Shown piece after piece: positions 19,916 to 31,687 of a DNA stretch of 64,000 nucleotides; position 1 is the first letter of the stretch; each line of letters begins with the position of its first letter. Source of the DNA: Alteromonas sp. M12 (GTDB lineage: Bacteria > Pseudomonadota > Gammaproteobacteria > Enterobacterales > Alteromonadaceae). Where the stretch lies: assembly GCF_037478005.1 (NCBI RefSeq), contig NZ_CP144164.1, positions 4,278,001 to 4,342,000 of the forward strand. The letters run 5' to 3'. A model generated the notes under the pieces. That model had not been told where the DNA came from and did no database searches. It saw nothing but the letters and a program-made list of their open reading frames with translations. The position numbers and the translations under genes are program-made.

Positions 19916-19936
19916 CAATTTACTTGTTAGCTCGTC

Positions 19937-20194
19937 TTACTCTGCAACGATGCTTACATATTTGCGGTTCTTAGGACCTTTAACACCAAATTCAACTTTG
20001 CCATCAGACAATGCGAAAAGAGTGTGGTCTTTACCGATACCCATATTATCTCCAGGGTGGAAACGAGTTCCACGCTGACGAACAATGATATTACCAGCTA
20101 ATACTGACTCGCCACCGAAACGCTTAACACCTAAACGTTTACTTTCTGAGTCACGACCGTTATTAGTACTACCACCCGCCTTTTTATGTGCCAT
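19937..20194 (-). CDS. rpmA: RpmA, 50S ribosomal protein L27
   Basis: This is the 85-residue bL27, whose N-terminal tail reaches the peptidyl-transferase centre. It starts [20 protein letters not shown], the normal start without the firmicute extension, and carries LGVKRFGGE and [15 protein letters not shown]. It follows rplU by 15 bases in the usual rplU-rpmA operon. Confidence 0.98.
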   Translation of the reverse strand: MAHKKAGGSTNNGRDSESKRLGVKRFGGESVLAGNIIVRQRGTRFHPGDNMGIGKDHTLFALSDGKVEFGVKGPKNRKYVSIVAE

Positions 20195-20209
20195 TAGTTC
20201 GTACTCCTA

Positions 20210-20521
20210 TTAAGCGTTTATACCAGTGATTTTCACTTCCGTGAACCACTGACGATGACCTTGGGTCTTACGAGAATGCTTACGACGACGGAATTTGACA
20301 ATTTTAATCTTGTCACCACGACCATGAGAAACTACTTCAGCAGTTACTTTGCCGCCATCAACATAAGGCATACCAATTTTTACATCATCACCATTACTAA
20401 CCATCAAGACATTATCGAACTCAACCGCTTCACCCGGTGCGACTTCGATTTTCTCAAGACGAACGGTTTGGCCTTCGGCCACACGGTGTTGTTTACCACC
20501 ACTTTGGAAAACCGCGTACAT
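20210..20521 (-). CDS. rplU: RplU, 50S ribosomal protein L21
   Basis: This is the 103-residue bL21, which binds 23S r[17 protein letters not shown] and the C-terminal [20 protein letters not shown] are characteristic. It is the first gene of rplU-rpmA and is transcribed divergently from ispB. Its leader holds two hairpins and a possible long-range pairing near the ribosome site, so autoregulation by a ribosomal protein is plausible but unproven. Confidence 0.98.
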   Translation of the reverse strand: MYAVFQSGGKQHRVAEGQTVRLEKIEVAPGEAVEFDNVLMVSNGDDVKIGMPYVDGGKVTAEVVSHGRGDKIKIVKFRRRKHSRKTQGHRQWFTEVKITGINA

Positions 20522-20536
20522 ATTTAACTCCGCTCT

Positions 20537-20578
20537 GCGCCCACGGCGCTACAATTCAAAAACAGGGCGCGAATTGTA
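20537..20578 (-). promoter_or_regulatory. Structured rplU leader
   Basis: Read on the minus strand, TACAATTC and GAATTGTA form an 8 bp stem whose 13-nt loop begins GCGCCC. A second hairpin GCGCC-GTG-GGCGC follows at once, ending 16 bases before the start codon. The loop GCGCCC could also pair with the distal GGGCGC, making a pseudoknot next to the GGAG ribosome site. Confidence 0.5.
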
Positions 20579-20745
20579 CGTGAACTGAACTATCGTAGCA
20601 AGCCTAAATCGTAATTATTTTGGTAAAAGCTCAGCTTTTTCCGTGAACAGCCATAATATTCGGTTACTTGACTAGATAGATCTGTGTTTTTATGTAGAAT
20701 TGCACGCATATTAACATACCGTAAAAATGAGCCAATTAATTAATA

Positions 20746-21717
20746 ATGGACTTAAATAACATACGCCGTCTTGCTGATCCTGACATGCAAGCTGTTAACG
20801 CCTTAATCCAATCCCAAGTGAATTCAGATGTGGCATTAATAAATCAATTGGGATTCTACATTGTTAACAGTGGCGGTAAAAGAATACGTCCACTTATTAC
20901 GGTGCTTGCCGCCCGTGCAGTAGGCATTGAAAACCAGCAGCATCACACACTAGCAGCGATTATTGAATTTATTCATACTGCGACTCTATTACACGACGAT
21001 GTAGTAGATGAGTCCACGATGCGAAGAGGAAGAGAAACAGCGAACGAACTTTTTGGCAATCAAGCCAGTGTGTTGGTAGGTGACTTTTTGTACACCCGTT
21101 CATTTCAAATGATGGTCGACTTAAAGCGTATGCGAGTGATGGAGATTCTTTCATCTGCGACAAATGTTATCGCTGAAGGTGAAGTCATGCAATTGATGAA
21201 TTGCAATGATCCCAACACCAGTGAAGAAAGCTACATGGAAGTCATTTATAGTAAAACTGCACGCTTATTTGAAGCTGCTACTCTTTTAGCTGCCGTGATC
21301 ACCGATCAAACGCCTGAAATTGAGCAAGCTATGCAAGATTACGGACGCTACTTAGGCACAGCATTCCAGTTAGTTGATGATATTCTTGATTATGCCGCTG
21401 ATAGCGACGAAATGGGTAAAAATGTAGGGGATGATTTAGCAGAAGGCAAACCCACTTTACCTCTGCTTTATGCTATGTGGAACGGTAATGAGAAACAAAA
21501 AGCCCTTATCAAAGAAGCAATTGAACTAAACAACGGCATGGAAAGTCTAGACGAGATTCTAGCCGCCATGGAACAAACTGGTTCATTGGTTTACACCAAA
21601 CAAAAAGCGCTGCAAGCAGCTAATCAAGCAATTGAAGCCTTAGCGCCATTGCCTGATTCAGATTACAAAAAAGCACTTATTGGTTTGGCAAATATATCTG
21701 TAGAACGCGCCGCTTAA
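20746..21717 (+). CDS. ispB: IspB, octaprenyl diphosphate synthase
   Basis: This trans-prenyltransferase makes the ubiquinone side chain by adding isopentenyl units to farnesyl diphosphate. The 323 residues contain both Asp-rich motifs, LLHDDVVDES (about 84-93) and LVDDILDY (about 209-216). GGKRIRPL and RGRETANELFGN are also present. The ATG at 20746 has almost no Shine-Dalgarno sequence. The gene order divergent from rplU-rpmA matches other gammaproteobacteria. Confidence 0.96.
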   Translation: MDLNNIRRLADPDMQAVNALIQSQVNSDVALINQLGFYIVNSGGKRIRPLITVLAARAVGIENQQHHTLAAIIEFIHTATLLHDDVVDESTMRRGRETANELFGNQASVLVGDFLYTRSFQMMVDLKRMRVMEILSSATNVIAEGEVMQLMNCNDPNTSEESYMEVIYSKTARLFEAATLLAAVITDQTPEIEQAMQDYGRYLGTAFQLVDDILDYAADSDEMGKNVGDDLAEGKPTLPLLYAMWNGNEKQKALIKEAIELNNGMESLDEILAAMEQTGSLVYTKQKALQAANQAIEALAPLPDSDYKKALIGLANISVERAA

Positions 21718-21731
21718 CAATAGCGGCGTTT
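21708..21731 (+). terminator. Terminator overlapping the ispB stop
   Basis: CGCCGCT and AGCGGCG pair across a 7-nt loop that contains the stop codon, followed by a short TTT. The convergent pepQ stop is 24 bases away. Confidence 0.55.
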
Positions 21732-21752
21732 GCTCTAACAAAGATTTAAAGA

Positions 21753-23087
<1,335 letters not shown>

Positions 23088-23191
23088 TCATATAGATTAG
23101 ATTCAATGCAGCTAGATTAACATATACCAAAGGGAACTGGTCAACAAAGGCGGCGAAAGTTAATCTCTAAAATGTAAATCAATTTACACAT

Positions 23192-25156
23192 TTATAACGT
23201 TTGCCCACCCAGTTGCATATTCGCTAGTTCATTGAATAATGGTGACTTTTTACCTAACTGCATTGCATAAATTTGCTGATAAGCTAAAACTGCTTTCACA
23301 TAGTTGCGGGTTTCTTTATAAGGTATGGTTTCAATCCAAACATCCATATCTACACTGTGATCTTTGGGGATCCATTTCTGCACTCGTCGCCAGCCAGCAT
23401 TGTAAGACGCTGTGGCAAGCACCGGATTATTATCCATTTTGTCCATTAAGTAACGTAAATACTGAGTGCCATAGCCGGCGTTAATATCAGGATCAAAAAG
23501 CACGTTGGTTTTGAGTTGTTTTTTTGCCAAATAACGAGCCGTACCAGGTAATAGTTGCATCAGTCCTTTTGCGCCAGCACTGGAGTTCGCGTCTGCCATA
23601 AACGAACTTTCTCTGCGGGCAACGGCAAACGCCCAAGCAGGATCAACTTGATTGGCCTCAGAATGATTAACTAACTCCTCGCGATAGGCCATTGGAAAAC
23701 GTCGTTTAATATCATCTAAATACCCGGTATTAGAAAAACCATAAATGGCCCGGTCATGCCAGCCCCAACTATCGGCTAAAACCGCAGATACCAGTTTTTG
23801 CTGTTGATTTAGCTGCGATTGCAGATGAAACCATTCTCGACGTGCAGAAGTAAAGCGTTCCAATTGAAGAAACTCGTAAGCCCGTTTCGCCGAATCCATA
23901 TTGGCAATATGGTTTAAGGTTTGTTTATCAAATTCCAACGGACGATCTATAATTTGCGGTGTTTGCGCTAACTTACCACTAGCTAAAAAACCGTAATAAT
24001 GGCGTTGCTTTGCCAACCATTGGTAATTTTGATTCGCACTTTCAACGGCATTCATTTTTTCCAAAGCTCGGGCCTGCCAATATCTAGCACTCAGTTCAGT
24101 GCTATTTTTTTCCGGCATCTGTTCTATCACTTCCAATGCATGTTGCCAATTTCCGGTTTTCAACACGTGCGCTAAGTGCCAGCGAAATAACTGTTCGTCG
24201 GCATTTTCATGGCTGGCTTTTTCGAGCCACTCATCGGCTTTTTGATGTTCAGAAATCGCTAAAGCCACCGCAAATTTGCCAGCAAGATCATACTGCCGAC
24301 TTTGCTCAACATCGAATTTTTTGAGTACCGATTGCCAAGTTTTAATCGCAAGCTCTTCATCTCGCCAAATTAGGCGTCCTAAACCATACTGAATAATATC
24401 CAGTTCTAATTCTGGGTGTTTTTTAGGGAATTTAGATAAATGGCTAACATAGTTGGGCGATCGACGGACCCGTAACCACAAGTCAGCTAAATATTGCTGT
24501 TCAACCGGTAACAGCGTCTTTAAGTAAGGAATCAGGGTATGACTACCGCCATTTCCAGCCAACGCCAACCGCTTCAAAACCCGTTCTTGGGTTCTAAAAC
24601 CAGCTTGCGTCCAAGCAGCAAAAACCTTATCACATTCATTTGGCTGTGATTTACCCACTACCCAAAGTTCAGATGCTTTTTTAAATACGCTTTCACGATT
24701 CGCAGGATCGGCTAATTGATACGTTAAATACTGACAGGTGAGCTCCACATTCGAGGTGGGTCGAAAATACTGCATGTATAAATCAGCATAATTTTTATTT
24801 TTTAAATAGGTTAACCATTTATAACGCAACGATCGGTCTAAAGGAGAACCTTCATATTGGGCTAAAAAAGTATCTATTTTGTCTTGATTAGCTAAATATG
24901 GATGGGCTTTGAGAGTTTGCTGCTCAATGTAAGGTTCTAACGGATAGCCTTTTAATTGTTCCCTTAAACGGCGATATTCCGCAGAGTTAGGTTTGGCCAC
25001 CATATTTTCTAGCGCTTTAAACACGTTTCGTTGATGCGCTAAAGCATCGTCAACGGCAGACGCCGACGTTTGTGCTTGCAGGTGAGTGCTGAAAACCCAA
25101 AAAACGGCGAGCACTAAAAAGACATTTCGGAAAAAATAGTTCATAACAGTTGTCAT
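23192..25156 (-). CDS. slt: Slt, soluble lytic murein transglycosylase
   Basis: This periplasmic enzyme cleaves peptidoglycan to 1,6-anhydromuropeptides. The protein is about 650 residues, with a signal peptide ending at AQT, a long superhelical region of short helical repeats, and a C-terminal lysozyme-like domain. The catalytic Glu is in FAVARRESSFMADANSSAGA, followed by GLMQLLPGTARY and YNAGWRRVQKW. Two ATG starts (25156 and 25144) are possible; GGAG lies two bases before the first and 14 before the second. It is divergent from fadBA. Confidence 0.93.
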   Translation of the reverse strand: MTTVMNYFFRNVFLVLAVFWVFSTHLQAQTSASAVDDALAHQRNVFKALENMVAKPNSAEYRRLREQLKGYPLEPYIEQQTLKAHPYLANQDKIDTFLAQYEGSPLDRSLRYKWLTYLKNKNYADLYMQYFRPTSNVELTCQYLTYQLADPANRESVFKKASELWVVGKSQPNECDKVFAAWTQAGFRTQERVLKRLALAGNGGSHTLIPYLKTLLPVEQQYLADLWLRVRRSPNYVSHLSKFPKKHPELELDIIQYGLGRLIWRDEELAIKTWQSVLKKFDVEQSRQYDLAGKFAVALAISEHQKADEWLEKASHENADEQLFRWHLAHVLKTGNWQHALEVIEQMPEKNSTELSARYWQARALEKMNAVESANQNYQWLAKQRHYYGFLASGKLAQTPQIIDRPLEFDKQTLNHIANMDSAKRAYEFLQLERFTSARREWFHLQSQLNQQQKLVSAVLADSWGWHDRAIYGFSNTGYLDDIKRRFPMAYREELVNHSEANQVDPAWAFAVARRESSFMADANSSAGAKGLMQLLPGTARYLAKKQLKTNVLFDPDINAGYGTQYLRYLMDKMDNNPVLATASYNAGWRRVQKWIPKDHSVDMDVWIETIPYKETRNYVKAVLAYQQIYAMQLGKKSPLFNELANMQLGGQTL

Positions 25157-25368
25157 AACTCCGAACAATAAATTACCTGTACAAAGCATGGCAAGTACTA
25201 ACATGCTTTGTTCAAAAAATATTAATACATAAATAAATTGAATAATAGAGATCCGACCACATGTTATTATGAGCTCAGATTAGAGTTGAGAATAACTAGA
25301 TCTTCGACAACAATTTACTGCTTAAGTGCAATAAATTACACAATTATAATTAGATTTAAAAACCCTAC

Positions 25369-25421
25369 TAAATGGCTTTAAGTATTTTAGACGATTTATT
25401 CTACTTAACGAAAGCCATTTA
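25369..25421. promoter_or_regulatory. Spaced 11 bp inverted repeat upstream of fadB
   Basis: TAAATGGCTTT (25369-25379) and AAAGCCATTTA (25411-25421) are exact complements 31 bases apart, ending 27 bases before fadB. They could be two operator halves or a leader hairpin. No full FadR (TGGTC-N-GACCA) or PsrA-type palindrome is visible in the 292-base slt-fadB gap. Confidence 0.45.
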
Positions 25422-25448
25422 TTCTGCCTTAAACTGAAGGAGATAACG

Positions 25449-27608
25449 ATGATTTTTGAAGGCAAAAGCCTTTGCGCGAAATTACTGGAAAATGGCCTCG
25501 CAGAACTGGTGTTTGATGCACAAGGTTCTGTGAACAAGTTTGACCAGCAAACCGTAAATGAATTAGATCAAGCAACCCAAGCATTAGCTAAAAATAGTGA
25601 TATTAAAGGTCTTCTAGTTCGTTCAGCCAAATCTACTTTTATCGTTGGTGCAGACATCACCGAATTTACTAGTTTATTTGATATGCCCCAAGAAAAAGTG
25701 CTTGATTGGGTAGCTAAAACTTCTCAAGTATTTGATCGATTTGAAGATTTACCTTTCCCTACAGTCGCAGCAATAAATGGTTTCGCACTAGGTGGCGGTT
25801 GTGAAATGACGTTAGCTTGTGACTTACGTGTTGCCGACACCACAGCCAGTATAGGTTTACCGGAAGTAAAATTAGGGTTAATGCCTGGTTTTGGTGGCAC
25901 GGTTCGCCTGCCACGTCTGATAGGCTCAGATAACGCCCTTGAATGGATGACCACAGGTCGCGACAGAAAAGCAGCGAAAGCCTTAGCTGAGGGAGCTGTT
26001 GATAGCGTAGTGGCACCAGAGCATTTAATTGAAGCAGGTAAAAGTATTTTATTAGATGCGATTGCTGGCAAATTTGACTGGCAAGCACGACGAGCTCAAA
26101 AGAAAGCACCACTTACACTTGGTAAAAATGAAGCCCTAATGAGCTTCTCAACGGCTAAAGCTATGGTCGCCGCCCAAGCAGGGAAACATTATCCTGCACC
26201 TCATATGATGGTTGATACGGTAACTAAAGCCGCAGGCCTTGACCGCGAAGGTGCGTTGAAGCTTGAAAATGAAGGTTTCACTCAGTTAGCAAAATCTGAT
26301 GAAGCAAAAGCACAAGTTGGAATTTTCCTTGCCGATCAGTTAGTAAAAAGTAAAGGCAAAAAACAAGCAAAAGCTTCTACTAAAGAAATTAAACGAACAG
26401 CGGTATTAGGTGCAGGTATCATGGGTGGCGGAATAGCTTACCAGTCTGCAGTTAAAGGCACGCCTGTGATCATGAAAGACATCGCCCAACCGGCATTGGA
26501 TCTAGGCTTAAATGAAGCAGCCAAAATCTTAGGCAAAGGTATGCAACGTGGCAAAGTCGATGCAGCCAAGATGGCCTCAACCTTAAACAATATCGTGCCT
26601 ACTCTAGAATACTCAGCCATTAAAGAGGTGGACTTGGTAATAGAAGCCGTTGTTGAGAACCCTAAGATCAAAGGCATTGTATTGAAAGAAACAGAGCAAG
26701 CAGTAGCAGACGATGCGATCATTTGTTCTAACACTTCAACAATTTCCATCAACCAATTAGCCAAGAGCTTAGACAAGCCTGAACGCTTTTGTGGCATGCA
26801 TTTCTTTAATCCAGTGCACAAAATGCCATTGGTTGAGATCATTCGTGGCGAAAAAACCTCTGAAGAAACCATTAATACAGTTGTAGCTGCCACTCTAAAA
26901 ATGGGTAAAACACCCATTGTGGTTAATGATTGTCCAGGATTCTTAGTCAATCGTGTTTTATTCCCGTACTTTGCAGGTTTCAGCAAAATTGTCCTCGATG
27001 GGGCTGATTTTGTTGCCGTTGATAAAGTAATGGAAAAAATCTTCGGTTGGCCAATGGGTCCAGCATATTTGTTGGACGTTGTTGGTATGGACACTGCTGA
27101 CCACGCCTCAAGTGTGATGTCAGACGGTATACCTGAACGTATGCAGAAAATTGGCGATGATCCAGTCACTGTTATGTATAAAGCTGAGCGACTTGGGCAA
27201 AAGAACGGCAAAGGTTTCTATAACTTTGGCGTAGATAAACGTGGTCGCCCTAGTAAAACAGCAGCACCAGAAGCCTATGAGTTAATCAAACCTATTTGTG
27301 CCGAAACAAAAGACTTCGACAAAGATGAGATCATTGCGCGCTTAATGATTCCAATGGCCAATGAAATGATTCGTTGTCTAGAAGAAGGCATAGTAGGCAG
27401 TGCAGCTGAGGCTGATATGGCACTACTTTACGGCTTGGGCTTCCCACCGTTTAGAGGTGGCGTGTTCCGCTACATTGAAACAATGGGATTGAGTAATTTT
27501 GTTGCCTTAGCGGATAAATACGCGCATTTAGGGCCGATTTACCAAATCACTGACGGCGTTCGCGAAATGGCCGCTTCTGGTAAATCTTACTTTCAACTTT
27601 CAGCCTAA
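25449..27608 (+). CDS. fadB: FadB, fatty oxidation complex alpha subunit
   Basis: This is a trifunctional beta-oxidation enzyme of 719 residues. The N-terminal enoyl-CoA hydratase/isomerase domain shows [16 protein letters not shown] and [19 protein letters not shown]. The 3-hydroxyacyl-CoA dehydrogenase domain begins near 315 with the NAD loop [17 protein letters not shown], then [14 protein letters not shown]. The C-terminus includes [19 protein letters not shown]. It pairs with FadA as an alpha2-beta2 complex. AAGGAG precedes the start, and fadA follows after 21 bases. Confidence 0.97.
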   Translation: MIFEGKSLCAKLLENGLAELVFDAQGSVNKFDQQTVNELDQATQALAKNSDIKGLLVRSAKSTFIVGADITEFTSLFDMPQEKVLDWVAKTSQVFDRFEDLPFPTVAAINGFALGGGCEMTLACDLRVADTTASIGLPEVKLGLMPGFGGTVRLPRLIGSDNALEWMTTGRDRKAAKALAEGAVDSVVAPEHLIEAGKSILLDAIAGKFDWQARRAQKKAPLTLGKNEALMSFSTAKAMVAAQAGKHYPAPHMMVDTVTKAAGLDREGALKLENEGFTQLAKSDEAKAQVGIFLADQLVKSKGKKQAKASTKEIKRTAVLGAGIMGGGIAYQSAVKGTPVIMKDIAQPALDLGLNEAAKILGKGMQRGKVDAAKMASTLNNIVPTLEYSAIKEVDLVIEAVVENPKIKGIVLKETEQAVADDAIICSNTSTISINQLAKSLDKPERFCGMHFFNPVHKMPLVEIIRGEKTSEETINTVVAATLKMGKTPIVVNDCPGFLVNRVLFPYFAGFSKIVLDGADFVAVDKVMEKIFGWPMGPAYLLDVVGMDTADHASSVMSDGIPERMQKIGDDPVTVMYKAERLGQKNGKGFYNFGVDKRGRPSKTAAPEAYELIKPICAETKDFDKDEIIARLMIPMANEMIRCLEEGIVGSAAEADMALLYGLGFPPFRGGVFRYIETMGLSNFVALADKYAHLGPIYQITDGVREMAASGKSYFQLSA

Positions 27609-28790
<1,182 letters not shown>

Positions 28791-28820
28791 CACCCTAATA
28801 AACAAACCTTAGTATTGATT

Positions 28821-28862
28821 AAAAAACACCTAATGGGTTCGGCCCATTAGGTGTTTTTTTTA
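28821..28862. terminator. Bidirectional terminator between fadA and the lipase gene
   Basis: ACACCTAATGGG-TTCGG-CCCATTAGGTGT forms a 12 bp stem with six A bases before and eight T bases after. It serves fadBA on the plus strand and can also serve the convergent lipase gene. Confidence 0.9.
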
Positions 28863-28905
28863 TGTCACTTCAACCCTTTGGTTTGTTGGAATTGTACAAA
28901 CTCAA

Positions 28906-29601
28906 TTACTGAATCAAGTTTACTTGTTGATTAGCCGTATCAGTTTGTAATCCAAAATGCCCTAACACATAGGTATAACTTGCGTCTTCATTCCAAATAC
29001 TGCTGCTATGAACGCCCCCCACAGAACAAACACCTGTGCTACACACTATCTGATCGATGTTGCTTTTTATGGAGTATACTTTAGCACCTAAAGGCGTACC
29101 GTAGAGGCTATCTAGAAACGGACTTTGCACCGACAACCCATAATATCCGCAAGTAGAATTCCAAACATTAAATGGATAAACGCCGCATGACCAAAGTCCA
29201 CGCACAGCTCCTGCAATACCAACAAATGTATCTACACTGCTCGATACCGCTAATTTAGAAATCTGTTGAGCTGCTAATGTGACTCCCATGGAATGGCCAA
29301 TAACATCAATTTTCCCCGTACAAGAACTTGCTATGGCATTGGTGATGGCTTGATTCACTGGTGTTTCTTCACTCCCAGAGTGATTATTACAAACTGCACA
29401 GGATTTTGATCCCCAATCTGGGCGAAATATTTCTGACGATGAATAACCAGCATCGAGCAACAGCTCATAGGTATTGTCCCAGCTATCCGGAGAGGCAGTA
29501 TTTCCATGCACTAGCACAACAGCATCTTTGCAACTGCTTGCAAATGTATTAAAAGTGGCAAACGACATTAACATTACGAACAAAGTAAAATGAATTTTCA
29601 T
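28906..29601 (-). CDS. Secreted lipase/esterase (alpha/beta hydrolase, class 2 type)
   Basis: This 231-residue exported alpha/beta hydrolase has a signal peptide ending FNTFASS. VLVHGNTASP near residue 30 is the oxyanion region, and VIGHSMGVTLAAQQ holds the nucleophile Ser (about 101). Asp (KSNIDQIV) and His (LGHFGLQ) candidates complete the triad. It resembles bacterial class 2 lipases. At least nine cysteines suggest several disulfides. It is convergent to fadBA, which would suit use of released fatty acids, but nothing shows coregulation. Confidence 0.82.
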   Translation of the reverse strand: MKIHFTLFVMLMSFATFNTFASSCKDAVVLVHGNTASPDSWDNTYELLLDAGYSSSEIFRPDWGSKSCAVCNNHSGSEETPVNQAITNAIASSCTGKIDVIGHSMGVTLAAQQISKLAVSSSVDTFVGIAGAVRGLWSCGVYPFNVWNSTCGYYGLSVQSPFLDSLYGTPLGAKVYSIKSNIDQIVCSTGVCSVGGVHSSSIWNEDASYTYVLGHFGLQTDTANQQVNLIQ

Positions 29602-29697
29602 AGTTAGAACTCGTGAGTTAGTAGAGCCTCTATTTTTAGTTAATGAAATGTTAACTGGCTATAGTACTTTAGTGCAGCGCGGAAAAAACATTTTAAA

Positions 29698-29713
29698 ATA
29701 TGAGGTCTCATAT
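29698..29713. promoter_or_regulatory. Perfect palindrome ATATGAG-GT-CTCATAT
   Basis: This 7 bp dyad with a 2-base centre is about 100 bases upstream of the lipase start and 165 bases upstream of the membrane protein gene. It is an operator candidate; the regulator is unknown. Confidence 0.4.
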
Positions 29714-29837
29714 GTTGCAGCCAATGGGCACTCGACCGAGCTTTAAAGTGAGCTCTGCATCGGGAAATATCAATAAAGCCAAACATTTTGTAAAGCATAC
29801 TTGACTTCAGCATAAAAGACACCTAAGCTTGCCATAA

Positions 29838-29855
29838 AGTAAAGTGTTATTTACT
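29838..29855. promoter_or_regulatory. Dyad before the membrane protein/XRE operon
   Basis: AGTAAA-GTGTTA-TTTACT lies 23 bases before the first gene of an operon that ends with an XRE regulator. That is a natural place for autoregulation. Confidence 0.4.
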
Positions 29856-29877
29856 ATATATCAAATGAGGCATACAT

Positions 29878-30300
29878 ATGAATACCATAAAAAACGACTC
29901 TCAAAATATTAAGCAACGAGGGAAATCAGCGACAAAGCAACTTTTCGTTTGGACATCTTGTTGGGTATTAAGCTTGGCGTTAGTGGCATTTGGCCCCAAA
30001 TTTTTTTGGGACTATGCAACGACTTTCACGCTTATTGCTATTTTCATCAACCTTGGATTTGGTTTCAAAATGATAATCGCAAATAAACAACATTTAATCT
30101 GTATGGATGAAATGCAACGGAAGATACAATTGGAAGCGATGGCAATCTCATTGGGTGTAAGTATGGTCTTTGGAGCCATGTACGGATTGTTAGAAGCAGT
30201 ACGCCTAATATCTCACTCTCCTAACCCGTCTAATATTTTATTTGTCATGGGGATAAGTTACGGCATTGCAGTGGCCATTGGTTATAGGAGATACATGTGA
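29878..30300 (+). CDS. Small membrane protein paired with an XRE regulator
   Basis: This 140-residue protein has four predicted membrane segments (about residues 22-40, 46-65, 88-108 and 118-135). Between segments two and three it carries a cytoplasmic DEMQRKIQLEAM helix. I do not recognise a defined function. The XRE regulator's GTG start overlaps this gene's stop codon (30297-30300), so translation is coupled. Such two-gene modules occur widely, but the signal they sense is unknown. Confidence 0.7.
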   Translation: MNTIKNDSQNIKQRGKSATKQLFVWTSCWVLSLALVAFGPKFFWDYATTFTLIAIFINLGFGFKMIIANKQHLICMDEMQRKIQLEAMAISLGVSMVFGAMYGLLEAVRLISHSPNPSNILFVMGISYGIAVAIGYRRYM

Positions 30301-30497
30301 AAAATCGTCTAAAAGTATTGCGGGCTGAGCGTGACTGGACGCAAGCTGATTTAGCCGATGCATTAGATGTATCTCGGCAGACTATAAACGCAATTGAGAA
30401 AGGTAAATTTGATCCCAGTTTACCTTTGGCGTTTAAAGCTGCGAGGCTTTTTAGTATGCCCATTGAAGAAATATTTGATGATGAATATTCAGATTAA
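30297..30497 (+). CDS. Small XRE-type helix-turn-helix regulator
   Basis: This 66-residue protein consists almost only of a Cro/CI-type DNA-binding domain: LRAERDWTQADLADALDVSR then QTINAIEKGKFDPSLPLAF. It begins with GTG after TAGGAG and overlaps the upstream membrane-protein gene. It resembles the short YozG-like regulators that sit next to membrane proteins. It probably represses its own operon. Confidence 0.88.
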   Translation: MKNRLKVLRAERDWTQADLADALDVSRQTINAIEKGKFDPSLPLAFKAARLFSMPIEEIFDDEYSD

Positions 30498-30566
30498 CGC
30501 TGCTAGGTGCTGCCAGTTAACTTAGGGTTTAATATAGGTAATTTAGCTGCACCTTTTAGATAAATG

Positions 30567-30588
30567 AAGCACTAAAAAGTTAGTGCTT
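30567..30588. repeat. Hairpin after the XRE gene
   Basis: AAGCACTAA-AAAG-TTAGTGCTT is a perfect 9 bp stem 70 bases after the XRE stop. It is not followed by a T-run, so terminator function is uncertain. Confidence 0.5.
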
Positions 30589-30703
30589 GCATACCTATAA
30601 AATACCTTTAATACGCAATTTTTGAAACGAAACGATATTTTCCAAAGATGGAAAAGCACTTAGTCGTATTTATCCATGTATTTTACTTAAGCGACACCAT
30701 GAG

Positions 30704-30799
30704 AATTGGAGCACCAATTTATAATTTTGGGACATGAACTTATAATTTTGGGACAAGCAAAGTATTAAAATTGGGACAAAAAATTGTAATTCTGGGACA
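30704..30799. repeat. Five iteron-like direct repeats, possible mobile-element end
   Basis: The core GGGACA, usually preceded by TATAATTTT or a variant, occurs at 30729, 30750, 30773 and 30794. A degenerate copy (GGAGCA) is at 30708. Spacings are 21, 21, 23 and 21 bases, close to two helical turns. On the minus strand the outer edge reads TGTCCCAGAATTACA, with a TG terminus. This looks like a row of transposase-binding sites at one end of a Tn7/IS21-like element. No transposase or second end is visible. Most of the rest of the 500-base gap (30498-30997) is featureless. Confidence 0.6.
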
Positions 30800-30997
30800 T
30801 TATTAGCGTTTGCCAATGCATAGTTACATCTTATATACAGTCCGTTTACCCTAGTGTAAAGAGTCGTAAAGAAAGCGATACTTAAACGGTCAAAATTCCA
30901 CCGCATCATAATCTCTTCAAGCTTTTAAGCTGAGCTAATTGCGGTACACTTGCGGCAAATTCCAGAACCACCATTGAGAAAAGGAAAACCATCAGCT

Positions 30998-31678
30998 ATG
31001 CCATTCCCTACACACCGATTCTACGAAGATGTTTTGGCACTTTTCAGTGCAGGTATATTCGTATCCTTAGGCGTTGTATTTTTCGGAACTCAGGGAATTT
31101 TAACGGGTGGTAGTGCGGGAATCGCAATCATAGGAACACATTTTGTACCCTTTAGTTTTGGTGTTGTGTTCTTTGTCGTCAACATCCCTTTTTATTTTTT
31201 AGCATGGACAAAGCTCAGTAAACGTTTCACCGTCAATACCTTTATCTCGGTAACTTTGGTGTCGCTAATGACAGAATATATGGATCACTTTATTGTCATT
31301 TCTGATCTTAACCCAGTGTTTGCGGCAACTGTAGGCGGCATGCTCATCGGTATTGGCATGTTGATCATGTTTAGACATAAATCAAGCCTAGGTGGGCTGG
31401 GAATTTTAGCTCTTTATCTGCAAAATAAATTTAATCTTCGAGCTGGTCACATTGGTTTAGTGGCTGATTGTATTATTCTGTTGTCATCGCTGTTGATGTT
31501 TGAATTCAATATCGTTGTATTGTCAGTTTTAGGCGCAGTTACGTTAAATATTTTAATCGCAGTAAACCACATTCCAGGTCGATACACTGCGACTAAAAAG
31601 GTAAAGAAGAAACAACCCGAAGCGACTGCTCAGCAAGAACTCATGTTTGATGAGACAATACAGTCTTCAGGTAATTAG
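30998..31678 (+). CDS. YitT family membrane protein
   Basis: This 226-residue integral membrane protein has five to six hydrophobic segments. I use ATG 30998 (MPFPTHRFYED); the upstream TTG at 30950 adds 16 implausible residues. FGTQGILTGGSAGIAIIG and the mirrored KSSLGGLGILALYLQ are the glycine-rich marks of YitT proteins, whose transport role is unknown. The C-terminus is a Lys-rich cytoplasmic tail. It is a single gene, convergent with the VOC gene. Confidence 0.8.
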   Translation: MPFPTHRFYEDVLALFSAGIFVSLGVVFFGTQGILTGGSAGIAIIGTHFVPFSFGVVFFVVNIPFYFLAWTKLSKRFTVNTFISVTLVSLMTEYMDHFIVISDLNPVFAATVGGMLIGIGMLIMFRHKSSLGGLGILALYLQNKFNLRAGHIGLVADCIILLSSLLMFEFNIVVLSVLGAVTLNILIAVNHIPGRYTATKKVKKKQPEATAQQELMFDETIQSSGN

Positions 31679-31687
31679 TTTTACTAT

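Noticed and set aside
20727..20759. Ten-codon frame overlapping the ispB start
   Set aside because: It has no Shine-Dalgarno and no further support, unlike the leader at 63364.
25245..25275. FadR operator before fadB
   Set aside because: CCGACCACAT matches only one half of the E. coli FadR site; the other half is absent.
26438..27211. 257-codon minus-strand frame within fadB
   Set aside because: It lies wholly opposite the well-conserved dehydrogenase domain of fadB and has shadow-like composition.
29474..29490. Second mobile-element end with TGTCCCAG inside the lipase gene
   Set aside because: It is a single 8-base match in conserved lipase coding sequence with no repeat array around it.
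30704..30799. CRISPR array
   Set aside because: Repeats are about 15 bases with 6-8 base gaps, are degenerate, and there are no cas genes; iteron or transposase sites fit better.
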